A DNA stretch of 64,000 bases from Thermococcus sp. (GTDB taxonomy: Archaea > Methanobacteriota_B > Thermococci > Thermococcales > Thermococcaceae). The position numbers and the translations under genes are program-made. Below are positions 38,149 through 50,566 of this stretch, in pieces. The notes under the pieces were generated by a model that did not search any database, was not told where the DNA came from, and was given only the letters and a program-made list of their open reading frames with translations. The stretch is from assembly GCF_027023865.1 (NCBI RefSeq), contig NZ_JALVUC010000025.1, positions 135,826 through 199,825 of the forward strand, given 5' to 3'. Position 1 is the first letter of the stretch, and each line of letters opens with the position of its first letter.

Positions 38149-38646
38149 ATGAAGGTTGAAGCTGGAGATTTTGTAAAGTTCCACTACGTTGGAAGGTTTG
38201 AGAACGGTGAGGTTTTTGACACCAGTTACGAGGACATCGCAAAGGAGAACGGCATATTGGTTGAGGATAGAGAATACGGGCCCCTTGGGGTGAACATAGG
38301 AGCGGGAGAAATAATCCCCGGACTCGACGAGGCTATAATTGGAATGGAACCCGGCGAGAAGAAGACCGTAACGGTCCCCCCAGAAAAGGCCTATGGAATG
38401 CCCAACCCGGAGCTTGTGGTCACGGTGCCCGTATCCGAGTTCACGCAGGTCGGCCTTGAACCGGTTGAAGGTATGTACGTCATGACCGACTCGGGAATAG
38501 CCAAGATAGTGAAGGTGGCAGAGGACGGTGTTGAACTCGACTTCAACCACCCGCTGGCTGGGAAAATCCTCTTCTTTGAGGTTGAGGTGGTGGAAGTCAA
38601 AAAAGAAGGGGCATCAGATGCCCATTCCGCTGAAGTTGAGGGTTAA
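38149..38646 (+). CDS. FKBP-type peptidyl-prolyl cis-trans isomerase (SlyD-like)
   Basis: A 165-residue folding helper. FKBP core motifs are present: VKFHYVGRFENGEVFDTSYED at the start, GEIIPGLDEAIIGMEPGEKKTVTVPPEKAYG, and an IF (insert-in-flap) domain between, as in archaeal short-type FKBPs. ATG 38149 follows GGAGTTG; the longer frame starts with TTG. A TATA box CTTTATAAG lies at about 38095-38103. It overlaps the convergent secretion gene by 33 bp. Confidence 0.92.
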   Translation: MKVEAGDFVKFHYVGRFENGEVFDTSYEDIAKENGILVEDREYGPLGVNIGAGEIIPGLDEAIIGMEPGEKKTVTVPPEKAYGMPNPELVVTVPVSEFTQVGLEPVEGMYVMTDSGIAKIVKVAEDGVELDFNHPLAGKILFFEVEVVEVKKEGASDAHSAEVEG

Positions 38647-39525
38647 AGTACCCTTGAATATAGCGACTCCCATAAGGACGAGCAGCAGGCTGTACTTTAT
38701 GCCCGCTGTGTATTTTCCCTCTCTTATTATCCCGATTCCAAGACCAGAGATTACGGCCTGAGCCACAACAAACCCCAAGATAATCGTGTTTATTGTGTCT
38801 ACTGGAAAGGTAATTGAAGCCGAACTGACGTTCTTCATGACCTGAGCCACGATGCCAAGGATTAACGGTCCGATAAAACCGCTGGTGATTATGAAGAACA
38901 TCATCTGCATACCAGTCGAGGCTTTTCTCTCCTGCTTTATCCTGAGTACCTCCCTGACATCATTTCCAACGTAAACTAGGACCTCGCTCATTGGAGCGCC
39001 CCTTTCGAGTGCCTCTATGATAATCATCATTGAACGATAAAGAACGGTGGACTTCCTGTTCCTGAGGGCAAAGGCTCTGAGAGCCTCAACGGTGGGACGA
39101 CCCTTCTTTATCTCCGAGACGGTCTTCTTGAATTCCTCCGTCAGGGCACCGAATTTCGCGGTGGTAAGCTCCTCAAGGGCCTCTGAGAAGGAAATCCCGG
39201 CCCGGAGTGAGCTGGCCAGGTAAAAGAAGGCATCAGGAAGGTTCCTTTCCATCTCCTCGGTGCGCTTCATCACGCGCCAATAGGGATAGCCGAAGACCAT
39301 GCCAAGGAAAACCACAATGAAAGTTCCGAGGGTGTAGAGCCAGCTGCTGAACATGGCGACCATAACAGCAAATATAACCCCCAAGAGCAGGGATACTACC
39401 AGATACTCTGCGGCGAGGAAGTTAATCCCCGAGGAGTATATAAAAAGCTCGTAACGTTTCATCCATTTGGACGGAACGAGCTTGTTGACGAGTGAGATGA
39501 GAGACAATGATAATCCGCTCGCCAT
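38614..39525 (-). CDS. Type II/IV pilus GspF/TadC-family membrane protein
   Basis: A 303-residue inner-membrane platform protein: a cytoplasmic T2SSF domain (LPDAFFYLASSLRAGISFSEALEEL near residue 115) between membrane helices near residues 40-85 and a helix pair at the C-terminus. ATG 39525 follows CAGGTGAT. With the next upstream gene it forms the TadB/TadC-like pair that anchors a secretion ATPase. Confidence 0.88.
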   Translation of the reverse strand: MASGLSLSLISLVNKLVPSKWMKRYELFIYSSGINFLAAEYLVVSLLLGVIFAVMVAMFSSWLYTLGTFIVVFLGMVFGYPYWRVMKRTEEMERNLPDAFFYLASSLRAGISFSEALEELTTAKFGALTEEFKKTVSEIKKGRPTVEALRAFALRNRKSTVLYRSMMIIIEALERGAPMSEVLVYVGNDVREVLRIKQERKASTGMQMMFFIITSGFIGPLILGIVAQVMKNVSSASITFPVDTINTIILGFVVAQAVISGLGIGIIREGKYTAGIKYSLLLVLMGVAIFKGTLTLNFSGMGI

Positions 39526-39530
39526 GTTTA

Positions 39531-40595
39531 TCACCTGGGCTCTCCCTTCTTTATCATGTTGATTATTATGAGCGAGAGGGCAGGGAAAGCAAGCAAGAGC
39601 ATTATGGCTATCGTTGATGGTGGCATGATGAGGCCCTGCGCCATCACCGAACCGGCGAGGATTCCTACGACAAACATCGTGGGCGTGACTATTGTAAGGA
39701 ACATGTAGATGAAGGATACACCATTGACCTTCTGGACGTACTCAACAAGCTTCATCCTGTACTCAAAGGAGAAGTCCTCCGCCATCTTGTACATTATGTC
39801 CGCGAGGTTTCCCCCGAACTTAACCGCCCTGAGCATCTGCTTAACGACCCTGCTAACGCTCTCGGAATCCATCTTCTGCTCGAACCTCGTCATCGCATCC
39901 TCAAAGGAGGAACCTGTTCTCATGTCCATCAGGACGAGTTCAAACTCCTCAGATATGGGACCGTAGTCCGCCTTTGCAACGGAGAGCATTGACTCCGCGA
40001 CACCAACGCCGGCACTGAGGAGCGACGCCATATGCCTGAGGGCGTAGGGAAGAGCCCTCTCAACCTCCATAACACGCCTCCTCCACACCATCTTTGGGTA
40101 CTGACGCATGTACATGAAGCCACCCACGAAGCCGAGGAAGCCGAGTAGCAGTATGTTTTCAAAGGACAAAAAAAGGAGGTAGCCAGTTATCATCAGGAAG
40201 AACGCCGCGAAGACCGAAACCACAACCATCGTAGCCACGTACTTCTCCTTGGGGGTGTTTATGTTGGCGCGGTAGAGGTCCTGGTCAAGACCCTTAAGGG
40301 AGTTGGTGAGCGATGTTATCGGCCCTTTGAAGTAGCGGAGGAGGGCCTCAGCGAGCCTATCTGAGAACGAGGACTGCATCTCTCTCTTTCTCCACTCCAG
40401 CATCTCTTCCATCTGCTTCTCCCGCTCGTCCTCGAAGCTCTCCTTCTCTACTTCTTTCTGGAGCTGTTTGAGTGCTCTAAGCCTCTCCTGAACGCTCTTT
40501 CCCTGAGGAATTCTCCTCATCGGCTTCTCAGTTACCTCTATCGTCTTACCGCCGAGCCTCTCGAGGAAGTTCATGAATCCATCGACCACTCCCAT
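39531..40595 (-). CDS. Type II/IV pilus GspF/TadB-family membrane protein
   Basis: A 354-residue protein. An N-terminal charged cytoplasmic segment (1-110, coiled-coil prone around residues 35-75) is followed by paired helices and the T2SSF domain ALPYALRHMASLLSAGVGVAESMLSVA near residue 185, then C-terminal helices. It lies 9 bases after the ATPase gene. Together they are the core of a Tad-type or archaeal type IV pilus machine. Confidence 0.88.
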   Translation of the reverse strand: MGVVDGFMNFLERLGGKTIEVTEKPMRRIPQGKSVQERLRALKQLQKEVEKESFEDEREKQMEEMLEWRKREMQSSFSDRLAEALLRYFKGPITSLTNSLKGLDQDLYRANINTPKEKYVATMVVVSVFAAFFLMITGYLLFLSFENILLLGFLGFVGGFMYMRQYPKMVWRRRVMEVERALPYALRHMASLLSAGVGVAESMLSVAKADYGPISEEFELVLMDMRTGSSFEDAMTRFEQKMDSESVSRVVKQMLRAVKFGGNLADIMYKMAEDFSFEYRMKLVEYVQKVNGVSFIYMFLTIVTPTMFVVGILAGSVMAQGLIMPPSTIAIMLLLAFPALSLIIINMIKKGEPR

Positions 40596-40604
40596 GCTAC
40601 CACC

Positions 40605-42608
40605 TCACATCACGGTCTTTATCTGCTTGCTGGCCTCGGTGTTGCCCTCCGCCTCTATCTTCCTGAGAAGTGCATCTTCATCGATGTAGAACTGACTTAT
40701 GTAGTAACCGACCTTCTCTATATTCCTTATGCCCCTCTCTATCATCCAGTCAAGGATTATCTTTCTCTTCTCCTTTTCAAGCTCAATCTCAGCGATGCTC
40801 ATGCCGGTATGATGGGCAAGGTTGTTGAGGGTTCTGCTCGGGACGCCTGTCGGGACAAGCTCGTCCTTTGCCGGGTCGTACTTGTAGAGTTTGTTGAGCT
40901 GGATGCTCTCACCTTCCATTCCGGAAATCTCCGCTATCTCCGTTATGCGCCTTATAGTACCCTTCTTTCTGCTATGGAAACGGATCTGCATTAGGATTAT
41001 GTCCAATGCAGGGATCATTATCCTTGGAACGTTCATTGGGGGACTTTCAAGCCTGATTATAGTCTCACGGGCACTGTTGGAGTGAATTGTGCTCATACAG
41101 CCGTCATGTCCCGTGTTCATTGCGGTGAACATCGTTCTTGCCTCCGAGCCACGAACCTCACCGACGATGATTCTATCCGGACGCATACGGAGGGTGTTCC
41201 TCACGAGGTCGTCCATGGTTATCTCACCCTTGCCCTCAAGGTTCGGCGGCCTCGTCTCAAGCCGTACCCAGTGCTCAACGGGGAGCTGAAGCTCAGCGGT
41301 GTCCTCTATGCTTATGACGCGCTCACTCGGAGGGATAAACATGCCAAGTGAGTTTAGGGTGGTCGTTTTTCCGGAACCGGTTCCTCCAGCTACGAGAATG
41401 TTGGCGGGCTTAACACCAAGACCGTCGACGAGGATCCATAGAAAGGCCGCTATCTCGGTGTTCATAGTGCCGTACTTTATGAGGTCGATTATGGTGAGGG
41501 GATCACGCTTGAACTTACGGATTGTTATCGTAGGCCCATCAAGGCTTATCGGGGATATCGTGGCGTTGACACGGCTCCCATCCGGAAGGCGAGCATCGAG
41601 GAGTGGACTCTGCTGATCAATCCTCCTGCCGACTTCCCTCGCTATTCTCTCTATAATGTTGAGTATTCCCCTGTCCTCCCGGAAGACGATGTTTGTTTTA
41701 CACATGCTGAAGCGCCTGTGCCACACGTAGACGGGCTTGTTGGTTCCGATCACCATTATCTCCTCAAGGTTGTCGTCGCGAACCAGCGGGTCGAGCTTGT
41801 CGTAGCCTATCATGGCCTGAACTATCATATCTGCAAGAACCTCAACCCTGCCCTCCGAGAACTGGGGGGCCTCTGCCTTTATCATCTTCCTGACCGCGTT
41901 CATGAAGACCCTTCTGCGCTCTTCAGAGTCAGGGAAAGCAGTGGGGTCGATTTGAAGTTCAGTTATCGCCCTGTCTCTTATCTTCCCGAGAAGCTCTTCC
42001 TCCTCGCGGCTGAGCTTGGGCATGCGAATCTCATAGACAGGAACTGGTTCACCCTTGACCTTGAGGATGCGAACGTTGCCGTAAGCGTCGAGAACCTCGG
42101 CCCTGCCAGCGTAGTTCATCTCCTCAGGGCGGGTCGAGGAGCCCAGTATGTCCTGAAGGGTAGAGACGGGTTTCGGCTTGGGCTGGGGGGTGGGGGATGG
42201 TTTTGTAGGGAGTGAAGAGCCGCCGAGTATTCCACTGAGCAGGTCAGAACCCGTTGGTCTATCTTTGGTTGCTTCCTCAGGCATCGTCGGCTTGCTCAGT
42301 ATATTCTGAAGATCCAGCCCCCCTCCACCACTCGGGGAAGGAAGCTCTGAGGATTCAGATTGTTTGGGAGACTTGCTTTCAGACTTCTTCTCCGGCTTTT
42401 TGGATTCTTCTCCACCACCAAGGATTGACAGCAGAGGGTTCTCAGAGGAGGTCTCACTAGGGGAGCTAGATCCAATGGTCGAGTCGGAGGGTTTGGACTT
42501 TGAGCCACCCTTGAGCATGTTCTCAAGTAGGTCATCCTCCCCACTAAGTATTTCATCTATCCATGAGGTGGGCTTCTTTTTCTTCCTCTCATCTTCGTCG
42601 AAGAGCAA
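40605..42608 (-). CDS. Type II/IV secretion ATPase (TadA/CpaF/VirB11-like)
   Basis: A 667-residue ATPase that should power assembly of a pilus or secretion fibre. The first 160 residues are a Ser/Pro/Lys-rich disordered region with repeated DxLLSxILGG-like segments. The motor follows: Walker [13 protein letters not shown] near residue 410, the Asp box and [10 protein letters not shown] Walker B region, and the His box [14 protein letters not shown]. The unusually long low-complexity N-terminus is not typical of TadA. It starts with TTG, supported by a G-rich ribosome binding site. Confidence 0.92.
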   Translation of the reverse strand: MLFDEDERKKKKPTSWIDEILSGEDDLLENMLKGGSKSKPSDSTIGSSSPSETSSENPLLSILGGGEESKKPEKKSESKSPKQSESSELPSPSGGGGLDLQNILSKPTMPEEATKDRPTGSDLLSGILGGSSLPTKPSPTPQPKPKPVSTLQDILGSSTRPEEMNYAGRAEVLDAYGNVRILKVKGEPVPVYEIRMPKLSREEEELLGKIRDRAITELQIDPTAFPDSEERRRVFMNAVRKMIKAEAPQFSEGRVEVLADMIVQAMIGYDKLDPLVRDDNLEEIMVIGTNKPVYVWHRRFSMCKTNIVFREDRGILNIIERIAREVGRRIDQQSPLLDARLPDGSRVNATISPISLDGPTITIRKFKRDPLTIIDLIKYGTMNTEIAAFLWILVDGLGVKPANILVAGGTGSGKTTTLNSLGMFIPPSERVISIEDTAELQLPVEHWVRLETRPPNLEGKGEITMDDLVRNTLRMRPDRIIVGEVRGSEARTMFTAMNTGHDGCMSTIHSNSARETIIRLESPPMNVPRIMIPALDIILMQIRFHSRKKGTIRRITEIAEISGMEGESIQLNKLYKYDPAKDELVPTGVPSRTLNNLAHHTGMSIAEIELEKEKRKIILDWMIERGIRNIEKVGYYISQFYIDEDALLRKIEAEGNTEASKQIKTVM

Positions 42609-42611
42609 AAC

Positions 42612-43613
42612 TCAGCCCCCCGCATTCCATTCAACATGATATCTTATTTCAACGCTGTTTCCAAGGAATATTATCCAGACCGGGAAATTGATGCCGGCCT
42701 CTTTCGGGGGTTTCACTACGGGAGACCCAACCTTAACCCCAGTTAGGAGGGTGTTTGACAACTGGAACAAGTTCGAGGTGGCCAGAAGGGACTGAGTCTG
42801 GACCTGGTGCCTCTCCGGCGGCTTAAGTCCCCTGTACTTCCAAACGAATTCGTCCATGTACTCCCTGTAGGTCATTGTGTAGTTTGGGGTAAAGCCATAC
42901 ATCTTTGCGCCTTGGAATATGATGGGGATGGACACCGCGAAGAACGTGTTAAAGACACCCGCCTTGTTGGGAGCGTTTGTGAGACGGAATGTGACGGTTC
43001 CCCGATAGCTAAGAACCCGGATGTATCCGTCATCAAGGGGGAACATCGACTTGACCGAGAGTATCAGGGGGGTGTTCACGAGCTGGGGGTAGATGACGCC
43101 GCACCCGAGGGGTGAAAGCTTGTCCGCTGTCACAATGTGGCCGGTGTAGTTATCACTCCCGTTGTATGTTATATCGGTCAACCTAGAAGAGTCCCCGCAG
43201 GCGGACTTGTAGTCCCTCATCCGCAGGAGGTAGGAGTTGTTGTAGGGGATGCGGAAGTTCACGACAACGGTCTCATAGGGCATGAGCCAGAAACCGATGT
43301 AGTAATTCAGGGAAGTCATCTCCAAGTTGGAGGGGATATGATAGGAAGTGCCGTTGGAGCGGTAGGAGGTCATCCCCTCATTGCCGGAGAGTCTTATAAC
43401 GTGAAAGTCATACCTAGGGTTAACGACGACGAACTTGGGGAAGGGGGCGGTGTTGACGACGGTGACGTTTAGATCAACCATGACCTCCCCGAGAATGCCT
43501 ATGTTGTTGTATGGCTTCCCATCCGGGGTTGTGCCTGGGAGGGTGTAAGTCTCTGCACTAACCAGAGAAGAGACTAACAAAAGGATAAAGAAAGTTGCTA
43601 AGAGGCGCTTCAC
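42612..43613 (-). CDS. Secreted accessory protein of the pilus-like operon
   Basis: A 333-residue protein with a Sec signal peptide (LLATFFILLLVSSLVSA) and a long beta-rich extracytoplasmic domain with several NxS/T sequons and paired cysteines near residues 140 and 172. A hydrophobic stretch precedes the end. GTG 43613 follows GAGGTGG. No family recognised. Its place between the ATPase and the membrane-anchored partner suggests a surface component. Confidence 0.75.
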   Translation of the reverse strand: MKRLLATFFILLLVSSLVSAETYTLPGTTPDGKPYNNIGILGEVMVDLNVTVVNTAPFPKFVVVNPRYDFHVIRLSGNEGMTSYRSNGTSYHIPSNLEMTSLNYYIGFWLMPYETVVVNFRIPYNNSYLLRMRDYKSACGDSSRLTDITYNGSDNYTGHIVTADKLSPLGCGVIYPQLVNTPLILSVKSMFPLDDGYIRVLSYRGTVTFRLTNAPNKAGVFNTFFAVSIPIIFQGAKMYGFTPNYTMTYREYMDEFVWKYRGLKPPERHQVQTQSLLATSNLFQLSNTLLTGVKVGSPVVKPPKEAGINFPVWIIFLGNSVEIRYHVEWNAGG

Positions 43614-43623
43614 TTCCACCACC

Positions 43624-45063
43624 TCACGTTGAAACCTTGGCTATGTACACGTAGTTCTGGTTCTGGAGTATATCTGGCACGAATATTGAGGGAACCTTGA
43701 TGATAACGAGCATTGGGGTGTTTGAGTCAAAGGTCTCAAGGGCCGTGCTCTTCTCGAGATCGAGAACCTTCCAACCGTAGGCGTTGAGTTCGGCTTTCAC
43801 TTGGTCGCTCGACTGTATCTTTCCAGCGGCTATGGCCTTAAGTATCTCGGCGAGGTTGACGTTGTAGGAGTAGCTTGCGGAGGAACTCTGACTACTGCTC
43901 TGGCTGTTGGAGTAGGTGTTCTGTGAAGAGGAGCTGTCAGACATGGTGTTCCCTCCCGGCGAAACGGAGCTTGACTGGGTCTCACCGTAGGTGGTAGATG
44001 AGGAGGTGGAGCTTGAACCAGACTGGCTCTGGGATTCACTAACGGAGATCGTGCCTTCCTGAACCGGGAGGAGGACGAGTTCAAAGTAGCCATCGATTGA
44101 GGTAGTATTCCTGCCCTGGATGTAAATCTCTATCTTGTCACCAGGGGACAAGAACGCGCCGTCTATATTCTTCCTTGGAAGGACGAGCGAAAGCTCAACC
44201 CACTGAACCTTGAGAACTCTATACTTCATAAGTTCCTTGTAGTCGAGTATTCCACCGAGGATTGCCTTGGCGTCAGCCGCGGAAACTAACTCCCTGACCC
44301 CATTGTATTCAAGGATAACACTACCATGGCCCTGCTCCGCGAGCTGATCTATGCGCCAGAACTTGTAATCCCTCCAAAGCTCAAGGAGGTACGGGTCTGG
44401 GTTAACCGCGTTAACCTCCCCTGGGGTCGTGGCGGAGTTAACCCTGTCTTCAAGGGAATTCATGTACGTTACAGCTTTGTTCTTTATGGCATCCGGCAGT
44501 GGCATCGAGAGAAACGGCTGGAAGGAGGCCTCAATCTCCGTAATCTTCTGCGCTTTGGTTATGTTAAGCTGCTTCTCAGACTCGACCTGCTGAATGTGCT
44601 CAATGCAGGCGTTATACTTCTTCAGCGCGAAGTCGTAGTAGTCCCTAACGTCTATAGCGTTAAGCTCCCCCAGGGTCTTGGCGTTGACGATCTGGTTGAC
44701 GAGCTTCGTCCTTATCACTATAACATCCTTAGTACAGTTTGTGTTATTGAAAACGGAGGACTTGAAATAGGTGTTAACCTCCGCGAGTTTCTTGGCGCGG
44801 GCCTTGCTTATCTCGCTTGCAGTGCGGTTCTGAAGGTACATGTAAGCACCAGCGGAGACTGCGAGGATTATTATTAATATTATAGCCGCCCCAAGGATAA
44901 CCCTCTTCTTCCGCTCCTTGGCGCGTATACTCCCTATGGAACGGGGTCTTCTGGGGGGTTTCTTAGCTGGAGCGGGTTTTGGGGCAATGGGCGGCTCAGG
45001 TTCCGCACTGGCTTTACCAAGCTCTCTCAGGCGGCGAATCTTCGCCTCGATATCCTCAGACAC
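43624..45063 (-). CDS. Membrane-anchored protein of the pilus-like operon (possibly DUF515)
   Basis: A 479-residue protein, first in the operon. A Pro/Ala/Lys-rich cytoplasmic N-terminus is followed by one membrane helix (VILGAAIILIIILAVSAGAY, about residues 55-75), two similar helical repeats each ending ANTPGEVNAV or LGELNAI, a Ser/Gln-rich linker (about residues 340-400), and a C-terminal domain. I recall a resemblance to the archaeal DUF515 family but cannot verify it. GTG 45063 follows GGTGGTG. Confidence 0.7.
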   Translation of the reverse strand: MSEDIEAKIRRLRELGKASAEPEPPIAPKPAPAKKPPRRPRSIGSIRAKERKKRVILGAAIILIIILAVSAGAYMYLQNRTASEISKARAKKLAEVNTYFKSSVFNNTNCTKDVIVIRTKLVNQIVNAKTLGELNAIDVRDYYDFALKKYNACIEHIQQVESEKQLNITKAQKITEIEASFQPFLSMPLPDAIKNKAVTYMNSLEDRVNSATTPGEVNAVNPDPYLLELWRDYKFWRIDQLAEQGHGSVILEYNGVRELVSAADAKAILGGILDYKELMKYRVLKVQWVELSLVLPRKNIDGAFLSPGDKIEIYIQGRNTTSIDGYFELVLLPVQEGTISVSESQSQSGSSSTSSSTTYGETQSSSVSPGGNTMSDSSSSQNTYSNSQSSSQSSSASYSYNVNLAEILKAIAAGKIQSSDQVKAELNAYGWKVLDLEKSTALETFDSNTPMLVIIKVPSIFVPDILQNQNYVYIAKVST

Positions 45064-45153
45064 GTTGAGCACCACCATCAAAGTTATCGTAAGTTATTCC
45101 TCATGCTTGATAGCTTTTTGAACTCCAATCTTTATTTAGATTTCGGTAAAATT

Positions 45154-45222
45154 GTGGAGAGATTGAAAGTCAAAGTCGTTGAAATACGCGGGAAATGCCC
45201 CCGTTTTCGAACTCGAGAGTAG
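45154..45222 (+). pseudogene. Remnant of a TIGR04076-like gene
   Basis: A 22-codon frame reads VERLKVKVVEIRGKCP and four more residues to a stop. This resembles the conserved N-terminus of small TIGR04076-type proteins, in which a Cys-Pro follows a beta strand. A TATA-like CTTTATTTAG is at 45130-45139. The rest of the 45082-45349 gap shows no gene. Confidence 0.35.
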
Positions 45223-45349
45223 AATAGTAATCAAGGACTAATAATAGCTGACTATGATAACTAATAAAGAGACAGATGTGATATGCATCCATCTTTGCCC
45301 CCTTATACGGATGGAGAAATGGTCATATTTGAGATAACGGTGAGGAGAA

Positions 45350-47526
<2,177 letters not shown>

Positions 47527-47532
47527 ACAACT

Positions 47533-47620
47533 CTATAGAAACTATAAAAAACATACAGATATTTAGAGTTATATAGAAGCATGATCTAAACTATATTCTA
47601 TTGCGACAAAATTTATAATT
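47533..47620 (+). promoter_or_regulatory. pst operon promoter with repeated ATAGAA motifs
   Basis: AAAATTTATAAT at 47609-47620 is the TATA box, about 35 bases before the pstS ATG. Upstream, ATAGAA appears at 47535-47540 and 47573-47578 and inverted (TTCTAT) at about 47596-47601, each in an AT-rich CTATA context. Such repeats could bind a phosphate-responsive regulator, which is unknown in this group. Confidence 0.4.
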
Positions 47621-47651
47621 AAGCCGAGGAAGATGCCCACCGGTGGGGCCT

Positions 47652-48773
47652 ATGAAACGGATTATAGCCTTGTCCGCGATTTTCCTACTGGTCGCTACCG
47701 TGGCGGCCAGCGGATGCATAGGGCAGAGTAGCACTGCACTCACTTCAAGCAGATCAACTCAAACTATATCCCTCCGCACAACAGGTGCCACATTTCCCAT
47801 GTACCAAATTCAGAAATGGATTAAGACTTATCAGAGCTCCCATCCCAACATCAAAATTGAATATCAAGGGGGGGGAAGTGGATACGGTCAGGAAACGTTT
47901 CTAAAAGGGCTTACCGACATCGGCCGAAGCGACCCTGCTGTCAGCGCCGATATGTGGAAAAAATTCTTATCAACCGGGGATCAGCCCCTCCAGTTCCCGG
48001 AAATAGTCGGTGCTGTTGTTGTAGTGTACAACGTGCCTGGAATTGGAACAGGGTTAAGGTTAAGCCGGGCCGTTCTTGCCAAAATATTCCTCGGAGAAAT
48101 TCAATACTGGGATGACCCGTCCATAAAGAGCCTCAACCCGAACCTAAAGCTCCCCCATAAGAGGATAATAGTCATTCACAGAAGTGATGCCAGCGGGACA
48201 ACGAAGATATTCACCACATACCTCAGCCTCATAAGTAGCGAATGGGCCAAGAAAGTTGGAGCAGGTCTGGTAGTAAACTGGCCGGTTGACAGGCTCGGAA
48301 GGGGATTGGCCGGGAAGGGCAACCCCGGGGTTGTGGCCATACTTAAAAACACCCCGTACAGCATAGCGTACACGGAACTCTCCTATGCTATAAAAGACAA
48401 CCTGACGGTTGCGGCCCTACAAAACAAGGCGGGAAACTTCGTTCTGCCAACGAACACAACCATAAAATCTGCAGTTTTAGCGATTAAATCTTACATCCCC
48501 TCACCAACCGAGGGCTATAAAGAAAACCTCACGCAACTCCTGGATGCACCGGGGAAGAACTCCTACCCGATAGTCGCCTTTACTCACCTCCTCGTGTGGG
48601 AAAACAAAGATGGGAAGCACTACAGCAAGGAGAAGGCTGAGGCGATAAAAGCATTTCTAAAGTGGATACTCACCGAAGGACAGAAGCCCCAGAACCTCGC
48701 GCCCGGCTACGTCGGCCTACCGAAGGAGGTGGCAGAGATCGGCCTTAAAGCCGTTGACATGATCAAAACTTGA
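47652..48773 (+). CDS. pstS: Phosphate-binding lipoprotein PstS
   Basis: A 373-residue solute-binding protein. A lipobox at ATVAASGC makes Cys22 the likely lipid anchor. The mature protein starts with TTGATFPMYQIQKWIKTY, the PstS phosphate-site loop, and contains HRSDASGTTKIFTTYL, another phosphate-binding signature. It is the first gene of a complete pst operon. Confidence 0.95.
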   Translation: MKRIIALSAIFLLVATVAASGCIGQSSTALTSSRSTQTISLRTTGATFPMYQIQKWIKTYQSSHPNIKIEYQGGGSGYGQETFLKGLTDIGRSDPAVSADMWKKFLSTGDQPLQFPEIVGAVVVVYNVPGIGTGLRLSRAVLAKIFLGEIQYWDDPSIKSLNPNLKLPHKRIIVIHRSDASGTTKIFTTYLSLISSEWAKKVGAGLVVNWPVDRLGRGLAGKGNPGVVAILKNTPYSIAYTELSYAIKDNLTVAALQNKAGNFVLPTNTTIKSAVLAIKSYIPSPTEGYKENLTQLLDAPGKNSYPIVAFTHLLVWENKDGKHYSKEKAEAIKAFLKWILTEGQKPQNLAPGYVGLPKEVAEIGLKAVDMIKT

Positions 48774-48813
48774 GTTGTCCCTTTTTTATTCTAGAAAATC
48801 GGGAAGTGATAGC

Positions 48814-49743
48814 ATGGAAGTAATGAGGAAACTGGATGTGTTTGACATAGTATCCTTCCCCGTAATCCTAGTAATATTCCTGCTCTTTGCTGGAATGCTC
48901 TTTGTGTTTTTCAAAAACGCCCTTCCTGCACTGGAACATTTTGGAATAGATTTGTACATCAAGAACATCTGGCAAGCCGCCTCAGTTCCGCAGAAGGAGG
49001 TATACGGTATAGCCGCAGCCCTCTGGGGAAGCTTTTACACGTCCCTCATTGCGATCCTGATTTCCCTTCCCATATCAGCCGCGTTTTCTGTCTTTATCGT
49101 TGATTACGCTCCCAGGGGACTGAAAAACACCCTCGCGATACTCTCCGACGTGATGGCTGGCCTGCCCACCATAATATACGGTATATGGGGGGCCTTTATC
49201 CTAGTGCCGTTCCTGAGGCACTGGGTCATGGAACCCCTCTACAGGTATTTTTCATTTATACCCTTCATCCACTATCCTCCCGTTGGGGGGTACAGTTACT
49301 TCTCTGCTGGAGTTCTTCTGGCAATAATGATCACCCCCTTTGTCTCAGCAATTATACGCGAGGCATATCAGATGATCCCATTTACATACAGGGAAGCGGC
49401 ATACGCCGTTGGGGCCACCAAGTTTGAGGCCACGCGGATACTCCTCGGCTACATCAAGCCAGCGATGGTCTCCGGGATAATCCTGGGGTTTGGAAGGGCA
49501 GTTGGGGAGACTATAGCGGTGAGTCTCGTCATAGGCAACACGTTCAACCTGACCTACAAACTCTTCGCACCGGGGTATACCATCTCCTCACTCATAGCCA
49601 ATCAATTTGGCAACGCTTTTCTCTACACCTACATGACGTCCACCCTGTTTGCCGCTGGCCTAGCGCTCTTCGCCATAGGGCTTACTGTCAACATAATAGG
49701 GATTCACATGCTCAGGAGGTGGGAGAAGAATGTTCAGGTTTAA
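48814..49743 (+). CDS. pstC: Phosphate ABC transporter permease PstC
   Basis: A 309-residue permease with six membrane helices and the ABC-coupling EAA loop EAAYAVGATKFEATRILLGY near residue 190, followed by GFGRAVGETIAVSLVIGN, typical of PstC. AAGTGAT supports ATG 48814. Its end overlaps pstA by 14 bases. Confidence 0.95.
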   Translation: MEVMRKLDVFDIVSFPVILVIFLLFAGMLFVFFKNALPALEHFGIDLYIKNIWQAASVPQKEVYGIAAALWGSFYTSLIAILISLPISAAFSVFIVDYAPRGLKNTLAILSDVMAGLPTIIYGIWGAFILVPFLRHWVMEPLYRYFSFIPFIHYPPVGGYSYFSAGVLLAIMITPFVSAIIREAYQMIPFTYREAAYAVGATKFEATRILLGYIKPAMVSGIILGFGRAVGETIAVSLVIGNTFNLTYKLFAPGYTISSLIANQFGNAFLYTYMTSTLFAAGLALFAIGLTVNIIGIHMLRRWEKNVQV

Positions 49744-50566
49744 TCCCAACCGAAAAGCGGTGGAAAAAGGTTTTCTGTTTACCATCGGCCTCCTTACAGT
49801 GGTCGCCGTGCTCCCCCTCTTTTACATACTATACACCGTAACCCTGAAGGGACTGCCGGTGATCCTAAAAAGGGGAACCATATTTTTTACGGGGACGTTC
49901 TCGGAGGGGGGTATAGGCCCTGCCATAGCAGGAACCTTCCTTCTGACGTTCCTGTCGAGCTTAATCGGGGTGCCCCTCGCACTGATGGTGGGTATGTACT
50001 CCTATGAAAATCCGAGAAGTGTGTTAGGGCGGTGGACTAAGGCCCTTCTCGAAATAATGATGGAGTTTCCCACGATACTGGTGGGAATTTTTGTCATGGC
50101 AGTTCTTGTCATTCCTATGGGGACATACTCGGCCATGGCAGGTGCCTTTGCCCTAGTCATAATCCTCCTCCCCTATGTTGCTGTCTACACCCACGAGGCC
50201 ATGAGGGGGATACCCTTCACATACAAAGAGGCAGGCTACGCCCTCGGCCTTACAAGAATCAAAGTGTTATTCAGAATACTCGCCCCGATGGCAAAGCGGG
50301 GGGTGCTGACAGGAGTCCTAATAGGCATTGCAAAGGCCGCGGGAGAGACCGCTCCATTGCTGTTCACTGCAGGGGGGCTCTACGAGAGCTACCCAACATC
50401 GATAACCAAACCTGTGGGCACTATCCCCCTCTTAATATATCAACTAATCCAGAGTCCAAGCCCCCAAGATCACGCGACCGCATGGGGTGCCTCCCTTGTC
50501 CTAATGGTGATTTTCATCGCCGTTTTCATCCCCCTAAGGATGAGCCTTAAGGAGGTGAAACTGTGA
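49730..50566 (+). CDS. pstA: Phosphate ABC transporter permease PstA
   Basis: A 278-residue permease with six membrane helices. The EAA loop [21 protein letters not shown] is near residue 165, then [18 protein letters not shown], the PstA signature. It overlaps pstC at the start and pstB at the end (GTGA). Confidence 0.95.
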   Translation: MFRFNPNRKAVEKGFLFTIGLLTVVAVLPLFYILYTVTLKGLPVILKRGTIFFTGTFSEGGIGPAIAGTFLLTFLSSLIGVPLALMVGMYSYENPRSVLGRWTKALLEIMMEFPTILVGIFVMAVLVIPMGTYSAMAGAFALVIILLPYVAVYTHEAMRGIPFTYKEAGYALGLTRIKVLFRILAPMAKRGVLTGVLIGIAKAAGETAPLLFTAGGLYESYPTSITKPVGTIPLLIYQLIQSPSPQDHATAWGASLVLMVIFIAVFIPLRMSLKEVKL

